The notes under the pieces are model-generated. The model ran no database searches and was not told where the DNA came from. It saw only the letters and a list, made by a program, of their open reading frames with translations. The position numbers and the translations under genes are program-made. Of a stretch of 64,000 bases of DNA, positions 57,380 through 64,000 are shown piece by piece (the first letter of the stretch is position 1; each line of letters starts with the position of its first letter). Origin of the DNA: Collybiopsis luxurians FD-317 M1. Its lineage: Eukaryota; Basidiomycota; Agaricomycetes; Agaricales; Omphalotaceae. Location: positions 127,841 to 191,840 of the forward strand of contig KN834761.1 of assembly GCA_000827265.1 (NCBI GenBank), in the 5' to 3' direction.

Positions 57380-58790
57380 ATGTCCCAGCCAGATCCAAAA
57401 GATGTGCAGAATCAAATGTGCGGACTGTCTGACTCAAACCGATCTGATGACCTATCTTGCTCTCCATTCGCAGGAATTGGCTACACTACGTTGAAGTTAT
57501 ACAATTCGGTGCGTCTGGGTTTGCCATAGTCCACCACTGGCTGAAAGGAGACATACAACTTTTACATAGTAATTCTAATTTATGACTGGCTTCTTACCTT
57601 GGACCGAGAAGTTGAATTGATCTGGCAACGCTCGGGCAAGAACCGACTTCCCATGATACTTTTCCTTCTCAACCGATATTTGACTCTCCTGGCAACTGTC
57701 CCTATTTTTACCCTCTGCTTGTGGAGTAAACCAGTTAATTCACAGAATGTGAGTTGGACTTCAAGTTTGACTGGGGCCAATATACTGACCTGTACAGCCC
57801 CAGTTAGGGTAAGTTGAAGCTGGAAGCTCCTTGAGCTGTCATTCATGCTTGTTCTCTACCATGTCAGAGCTCGATATTTTGAATATTATTCACAAGCACT
57901 TCTGTTTGTAATCCAATCCAATATTACCTGTAAGGCTCAATTCTATTTAACACAATAGTTCTTATATCCTAACAGCTCTTGTCAGTGCTCTTCATAATCA
58001 GGATAACAGCTTTATATGATGGAAGTAGACAGATCAAACTGTTCCTCAGTGTCTTAGGATCAGGCATGATATGCAACAGTTTAGTTAGTGTTTTCTCTAT
58101 CACATCTTCCATATACTGCCGTGAAGAGCTTTCAGTAGGTACACCTGGCTTTAGAAGATCGACAACCTTTGGTTGACATCAAAACACTGTCTGTGTTGGA
58201 TCAGATCGGCAATGTACTGATCTTTACAACTTCACAGTAGGGTTCTCCTGCATTTGACCCTTTCCTTTAAATACTAATTGTTTGGTCTCCTTAGAGGACT
58301 TCGTGTGTTCCACTGTCTTGTCTTGACTGTCACTTACTCCTCATAGATTTGACCTATATTTGGGCTGGATTCTTTATCTTTGATCTTTGCATGTTCTTTT
58401 TGACCACCTGGAGGATGATTAATATGTTTAGATGTAATCTTATCAAAGGGGGAGTAGTTACTGTCATCATGCGAGACGGTAAGAAGATCAATTTATTGTT
58501 TAAACATCTTTCCAGCTCACAACTTGGATCATGCAGGTCTCATGTACTTTGGAATTATTACTCTGCTGACGTTGGCAAATTTATTAGTTTTTGTGGTAGA
58601 GAATACTATTGTTCATTCTGTTCTAACTCAACTAATCTCCTTTTTTCTCTATGTAGCTTGGAACAGTAAGGTTTTGTCAAGAATTGAAATTCGACGCCAC
58701 TTGATATTGTTGTTAAAATCAGGGACTGCTGAAAGGCCTATTCACTCATTGCAGCAATATGTGAGTCCACTCTACTGCCATCACTTCTAA
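57380..58790 (+). CDS. Seven-TM-type membrane protein with DUF6533-like N-terminus (plus copy)
   Basis: The first exons are well supported: 57380-57417, 57474-57508 and 57570-57748 join in phase to MSQPDPKDVQNQMNWLHYVE, VIQFVILIYDWLLTLDREVE and LIWQRSGKNRLPMILFLLNR. Later parts are RYFEYYSQALLFVIQSNIT, then LLSVLFIIRITALYDGSRQI, DLTYIWAGFFIFDLCMFFLT, GGVVTVIMRDG spliced to LMYFGIITLLTLANLLVFVV, and a tail to the stop at 58788. The family is a fungal GPCR-like membrane protein group without known ligand. It is probably functional, though I did not resolve every middle intron (57748-58000 and 58140-58350). Confidence 0.7.
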
Positions 58791-59719
58791 AGTGGGCAGC
58801 AAATTGAAATACCTTATCTCCTTTATTTGTAGCCTGTCTAGTATACTGATGTCGCATATGATGCTCAATCTACGAGAAGATAGTGTATACACCATGAATC
58901 ATCCAACACCAACACAGCTGTCAGCTATTATATTAAACTGAATGTAAATCGCATATATGCAATGACAAAGATTCTTGGATCATAGTCCCTAAAGTTGTTT
59001 CATTTTCTGCAAATTCTCTGAGTAAGTACTTGAACTTTCAAAGATTACAATTTCAATCTTTGAGTTGCGTGTAAGTTGAGATTTAGTGAGATCAAGCATA
59101 AGCAGAGGATGTGGGGAACAGATACAAATTCTTATCCTCCTGGCCAGTACTACCTTGTAAGTTATCAGATTTTACAGTAGTCAAAAAAAGAATAAGCAGA
59201 GAAATTACAGTAATCTGATAGGAGCTTCACATTTGACTTCGCACATCCAAACTTTACAGTAAAGCTCTTGCCAGGCAGCCCCAGGAAAATATTCTTTTCT
59301 CGGAGCAGTCTTCAGTAGAGGTAAGTGCCATACTAAGCACTCGATCAAATACCGCTGAGAACCTATTTTCTTGCAGTCCACAGCAAGGTCCGTTGTCTTC
59401 ACAAACTCACTTGTAAAAGAAACAAGCCAAATGACAATTTTTTCAGCTGATGGTGGTATTTGATAGTCTCAAATTGAGTAAACTCTGTTATACTCGGACA
59501 AGAAACTGAAATTGATTCATCCAGAAAGCCAGAGCCTCTGAATACTGTATAGCCACTAAATAGCTTTTCAGTTATAAAGAGCCCTTTGCGCTGCCCCCTT
59601 TGTGTCAGTGGCCCGGGCATTGCACTTTGAGCCATGGTATTCTGCATGCTGTGATTATACACAGGTGCCTCCTCCCTCATTCCGCCCATGATAATCCTCA
59701 GGTGGGAGGGATAGGCATG
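58791..59719. other. Intergenic, no gene recognised
   Basis: Short frames only. It lies between the 7-TM gene and the tail of the inverted F-box relic. Confidence 0.35.
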
Positions 59720-60540
59720 GTGGTGCATCCGCATTGGAACTTGCTAGTTTCGCCTGCGAAGTACCGCAGTATGTGTTGACTTTCAAGAAGGTCGAAATGC
59801 GTGATGTATCTCAATGTCCGAGAGGTGGCGGACGTACAGCTGCAGGCATTTTAGTAGAGAACACTCCAATGTGCTGACGCCTCGCTGATGTACTTCAACA
59901 CTAAAGGATTGGTAATACCGCAAAATGCCCAATATATGGGAGACGTATTTCTCATTATAATGGCGATGTATATTCCCCAAGACAATCTGCTTTGGAGCAC
60001 TACCCCACGGACTAGAAAGCCTTCTCGCATGAACCCAAAGAGTTTAGGACTAGTAATGTTTGAGCGATATCGATCATAATCTACCTCGATGGAGGACCAC
60101 ATTCGAGGACCAGTGTCCGCCACCAGGAGCAAACCCGAGATAAACTAAAAACTGGACTTTGAAGCTTCCTGCGGTTGGTTTGGTGATTTAGTCTAAGTGG
60201 TACTCCAGCCTCAATGAATTTCCGGAGTAGAGTCTCTGGTGCCAATTTTCGAATGGAAGATAGGAGCCTTCCTGGGTTCAACCTTTGAGAAAAGGTTGTT
60301 TCGAAGTTGTTCCAGCCTGACCAGGTTCTTTTTCAGTTCCAAGATAGCGAGATTGAAGCGTTCCAACTCTCCGCTCCTCACGGCCTACATGCGTGAGCGC
60401 TCCTAGGCAGTAGCTTGGACTTGATTCACTCTGTTCCTTTGTACAAGGCCATGGTAGGCTGTCTCCTGGATGCGGCCGCCTGCCGAGCGCTGAGCAAGGT
60501 GATCCAGATTCAAGCGGCCGCAATTCGAACAAAAAGGCAT
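59720..60540 (-). pseudogene. F-box protein copy D, inverted and heavily decayed
   Basis: A minus-strand relic of the same family as copies A-C. From 60540 it reads MPFCSNCGRLNLDHLAQ (the CxxC start), then LAILELKKNLVRLEQLRNNL (coiled coil), SIRKLAPETLLRKFIEAGVP (F-box), KLQSPVFSLSRVCSWWRTLV, MWSSIEVDYDRYRSNIT, IHRHYNEKYVSHILGI and LQLYVRHLSDIEIHHAF. Stops and frame changes occur throughout (for example TATA-stop-ERS at about 60400). More diverged than copy A, so it is an older duplicate or one from a different lineage member. Confidence 0.75.
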
Positions 60541-60933
60541 AGAATCAGTGTTGATTTCCGCCAACTATGTACTGCCCATCAAATTTGGTCTCGTGCAATT
60601 CACCAGTTGTGAACTTATTAGCCGAAGTCTGACAGTTTGCGAATGAGCAAAAGGGAAAAGTGAGGGTTCTTGGCAAGCGCACAACAAGTTAGATGTCCGT
60701 CCGAGGTCGGGAATATATATACACTACTACACTACTACTCAAGTTAGAAGATTTATGAAATGCAGAGATCCAGTGCAGGTACGTAAGCTCAGCAGTGATC
60801 AAATCCCGTTGTAGCGAGTTAAAAAATCCAGTGTATTGACGGATTTGATGTGAACATGACCTTTTGTCTCTCGATAAGCGTATAGGTACAGTATTGGGTG
60901 GTTACCGCAACGTTCAACGTGAAGTTGATAGGA
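60541..60933. other. Spacer upstream of the second RGKPLVPPDYRRG unit
   Basis: No gene. Contains atatatatacactactacact at about 60713. Similarity to the first unit begins sharply at about 60934 (gcaactatatcgtggaaagc), which is the duplication breakpoint. Confidence 0.45.
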
Positions 60934-62322
60934 TCGCAACTATATCGTGGAAAGCCTCTGGTTCCTCCGGACTACCGTCGAGGAATTTCTCCAAAGACCA
61001 TGGTCCAGCCAGACGGAGCCGAATACAAGTCGATGAGGGTCTTTGTTTCCCGTCGTGGTATTAGTCGTCACCTCCTGAGCAAATTCAGCATTTCGAGAGA
61101 AGGAACTCCCGCACCGGCCTTTATCAAGATCAAGCCTGAAGACAAGGGTCCGCCTACCTTCACCAATCCTTGGGATGGTACCACCATCGATTCCGGCATC
61201 ACCAGCGATGGGAACGTCGTATACTCTACAGAAGTCTATTGGGGTACTCATGTTCAGCGCGGAGAACCTCAGAAGCTGACGAACATAGAAAGGAAGTACT
61301 ATGGTTAGGGATAGTTTCGATTTGATCAAAACACTAATAACTTTCCAATCTGTTTGAGTATTGTTATTCTGAGTAGACAGTTAGATTCCTAGGGCCTGAA
61401 AACCCATATCATGAATTTCTGAGATTTTTATTGATTTTACTGACTGCGTCGGGCGGTGACCGAGGGTGGTTAGGGATAGTTCACTCATTTGTCACGGTGT
61501 TGTCACGGAGATGCCGCTGATCGGCACTTCGATCAAGGACAGCTCAGACGGCAAGGCCACCGCTGGCAAATGCTGCCCACTGTGCTGATGAAATTTGATC
61601 GTGTTCGAATAGACTACATTGTGATTAATTTGATAAAAATAAAGCTGCTATATACAAAATTAGTTGGAAACTTGTTTGTGTGATTGAGATCCTGCTTCGC
61701 TAGTTCCAGTCTTGCTTCGGTGGCATCATCAATTTTGCGAGGTTTTACAGGGTTTGTTCGGAGGGATTTAGGCCTGGTCATCGCACTACGTAAATAAGTC
61801 TACAGATTTTTGTGGCAACGGCGCTTCACTTTGGATGCCGAAACAACGGCAACCCCTCCCCCGAGCTTGAAGTCACGCTCGACTTATCCTCCACTTCATC
61901 TTGGCTCTCGTTTGGTCAATTCTTCCTTGATTATTCTGAAACTGGGAATTTAAGCTCTCATAACCATACTCTAAAACTGTAGCCATTCACATACTTTGAT
62001 TCTATTGACTATCATACTGTTCCTGGCCGTTTGATGAAAATATGCGATTGAGCAAATTCACTATTCCCTCCACCACTTCGTTTGCCCTCGAAATATTCTA
62101 TATGTAAATGGATAGAAGTAAGGACTAGTATCTAAACATGCTATAAAAAAATTATCAAGGCCATCTGACCAGCGTAAGGCCTTCATTTCAGTGAATTTTC
62201 GAAAGTTTAACTATCCCTAACCGGTAACTATCCCCAACAACCATAGTATTTTGGTTCAGATGATGATGAAATCCACTTGCCGCCCAAATTCCAAGGGCGC
62301 TTCATATACAATTACTACTGAA
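60934..62322 (+). pseudogene. RGKPLVPPDYRRG-domain gene copy 2, truncated and interrupted by a transposon
   Basis: Matches the C-terminal domain of the gene at 50137-51177 from QLYRGKPL onward (VFVSRRGISRHLLSKFSISR, STEVYWGTHVQRGEPQKLTN). The disordered first half and original start are missing. A Met at 60898 (MVTATFNVKLIGS) would give a 136-residue product. After IERKY the frame enters a 948-bp insertion (61299-62246) and stops at its third codon, the TAG at 61306-61308. The native sequence resumes at 62247 as ttttggttcagatgatgatg and runs to FIYNYY-stop at about 62320. Confidence 0.85.
61299..62246. mobile_element. 948-bp non-autonomous DNA transposon inserted at a TA
   Basis: The empty site is known from the sister gene (aggaagtattttggttcag at 51099). 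Here the same sequence is opened after aggaagTA, and after the insert resumes as TAttttggttcag, so TA was duplicated. The element starts CTATGGTTAGGGATAGTT and ends with the inverse CCCAACAACCATAG. Inside the right end a second TTAGGGATAGTT motif is present in inverse (about 62208-62221), and another ggttagggatagtt occurs at about 61468. There is no coding capacity. The pattern fits a Tc1/mariner-type MITE. Confidence 0.88.
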
Positions 62323-62663
62323 ACTTGCTAATGCAATATTAATAACTTGACCGGGAAGAATGTACTATACATAACCTTCGTTTCATCGTACGGCTGGCGA
62401 TCATATACCTATTTATATCTATACCCTCTTAATTCTGATAATGTTTGTTGCCAGCTGCTTGGATTAGTATGAGTCAATGTTGTATCCTTGGTTTCAGCGA
62501 ACATCCTCGAGGCTTCGAACAGGCAAGCGGAAGATCACTGGGACCAACGGGGATTACACTTGCCCGGTGAAGCTCGGACCGGTGGTGATGAAAACGCGAT
62601 GTGCCCGGATATGAACTTGAGCGCCTCACTTGAACTGAACTTCCACGCAATCTAGACGCCCCG
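62323..62663. other. Promoter copy for the second F-box/LRR-like gene
   Basis: A diverged repeat of 51178-51513. No gene. Confidence 0.5.
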
Positions 62664-64000
62664 ATGACCCTTCTAGTTGACCTCCCAGAGGAAATCATCT
62701 CTGCAACAATTCACAACCTATCTCACGATAAAAACAGCCTACAAAATGTCTGTCTAGCCGGTAACCATATCCTTCTCGCTATCGCTCGGCCTTTGACTTG
62801 GAAACAAGTCACTTTACATGTCAACTTCGACAACTGGAATGACCAGCGCAATATTTGGTTCTTTACGGCTGATCCAAAACGTGCTGCAAGTGTTGTTTCG
62901 GCCAAATTCCTGTTCTCGGGATTGTACGAATATGATCAACCGATAACGAGTGTCCTCCAAAAGGCTTTGCGGAATATGACCGGCTTAAATCACACTTGTC
63001 TGTCCTTCTTCGAATCGTACAGCAGCGGAAGCACCATTGAGGATGAAGACGGAGCTGAAGATGCGCCGCTTCTGCTGGAGATTGTGTTGAAGTGTCTGCC
63101 AAAGCTGAAGACCATTTTTGTCGAAGGGTACGATTCGGGAGAAGGACTTGTTGTCCCGGTGGTGCTCCCTCAGTTAAGTCAACTCGTTTCTCGGTATTGC
63201 AGTCCAAGTGTAGCCGAGATATGGACATCAGCACGCCACCTGGAAGTCATTGAATTATTTGGAGGTGACGGAGACCGGTACTACCACGACTGGTGCCACA
63301 GTATTCACATGGACTACCCCAAGGAATCAAATTTACGCTTCACCGGTACCCAATGTGATCCTTTGCATATTGGAAGCATATCTAATCATATTTCAGGATA
63401 CTCGGGAAATATAATGGGCTCGGGATACCTCCTAAACGAGATCGCTTTAAAACTTGGTTATTTCAATTGTCTGCGGCGTTTTTACATAGGTTCGGAAGAG
63501 ATAGGAAGACAATCGTGCATGGATGCTGACCATGTCGTCGAGTTTTTCAAGGTTTTGCCTATTTTTCCTTTGTTTGGGTGGAACTAATAATGTGGACTCT
63601 TTCAGCTAAATTTGAACCCCCTTCCTGGGCTTGAGGAGCTTGTCATTCGATGTCCTCTTACGGTAGAAGAGTACGAGGCTGTCATAGCTTCGGCGGCCAA
63701 TGCTTCTCTTAGACGTCTATCAATGGATATTGACTCTGACCTGCCGGATGAGGCTCTTGGCCCTGTCTTTGCGAAGTCCTCAATTTGGGAAAAATTCACA
63801 TCTCTAGAAGAGCTTTCTCTGCCTATTAAGGGATTGGACGAGGAACAGATGGTAAGTGCATCTATTTTCTCGAGACATTCTCTTCATAGCGCTTTCCTGA
63901 CTCCGCGACAGGACATCCTCCTACCCGCAATCTCATCTCTTGGCTCTTTAACGCATCTTTACTTTCTGATTGATGAAGGTGATTGGGGAGCCTACCCAAG
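62664..64000 (+). CDS. F-box/leucine-rich-like protein (unit 2, runs off the window)
   Basis: Exons 62664-63551 and 63606-63851, and the beginning of the third from 63912, match the gene at 51514 exon for exon with identical phases and the same unusual GTTTTG donor region. Changes are scattered substitutions (for example YDSGEGLVVPVVLPQ and IHMDYPKESNLRFTG) with no frame damage in the visible part, so it looks like a functional paralogue. The last part of exon 3 lies beyond position 64000. It starts MTLLVDLPEEIISATIHNLS. Role as for unit 1. Confidence 0.8.

Overview
The window is nuclear DNA from a filamentous basidiomycete, most likely an Agaricomycete. The genes carry many short introns (about 50-60 bp, GT..AG). 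They include basidiomycete-typical families: NB/TPR NLR-like proteins, coiled-coil F-box proteins, and seven-TM proteins with the LLTLDREVE motif. The transposases are of the kind with a FHCELNPIE motif. I see no rRNA, tRNA or CRISPR. Exon limits below were read by eye from splice signals, reading-frame phase and comparison of duplicated copies.

Layout. (1) 1-19403: a head-to-head cassette made of an NLR-like gene on the minus strand and an F-box gene on the plus strand is present twice (NLR 1944-5094 / F-box 5813 onward; NLR 11830-14952 / F-box 15737-17114). The F-box half is duplicated again in tandem (18002-19403). The first F-box copy is broken. Between the cassettes lie three decayed metabolic genes: a short-chain dehydrogenase stub, a 3-hydroxyacyl-CoA dehydrogenase with frameshifts, and an FAD monooxygenase with one frameshift. 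(2) 19756-25863: NatB catalytic subunit NAA20, an unrelated F-box gene, a small cysteine-rich protein, and an NR2C2AP-like protein. (3) 26096-41345: three copies of a secreted SMP-30-like beta-propeller gene (two whole, one cut down to a chimera). A nest of DNA transposons (28236-28772, 29119-32408, 32834-35964) and a poly-A retroposed insert sit among them. (4) 38097-49146: a membrane protein, an MFS transporter with a suspected 1-base frameshift, an intronless cytochrome P450, and a conserved hypothetical protein. (5) 50137-64000: a pair made of an unknown RGKPLVPPDYRRG-motif protein and an F-box/LRR-like protein appears twice (50137-53072 and 60934-64000). The second unknown-gene copy is 5'-truncated and split by a 948-bp TA-flanked insertion. 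Between the pairs lie a retroelement fragment in an inverted repeat, two oppositely oriented 7-TM (DUF6533-like) genes, and a fourth, inverted relic of the first F-box family.

Reading as a whole: the window is dominated by repeated local duplication followed by decay of NLR, F-box and 7-TM families, the gene classes expected to diversify fast in fungi. The most notable candidate for something undescribed is the NLR/F-box divergent pair. Its NLR contains two nucleotide-binding-like modules in tandem, the first with its P-loop erased in both paralogues and the second intact.
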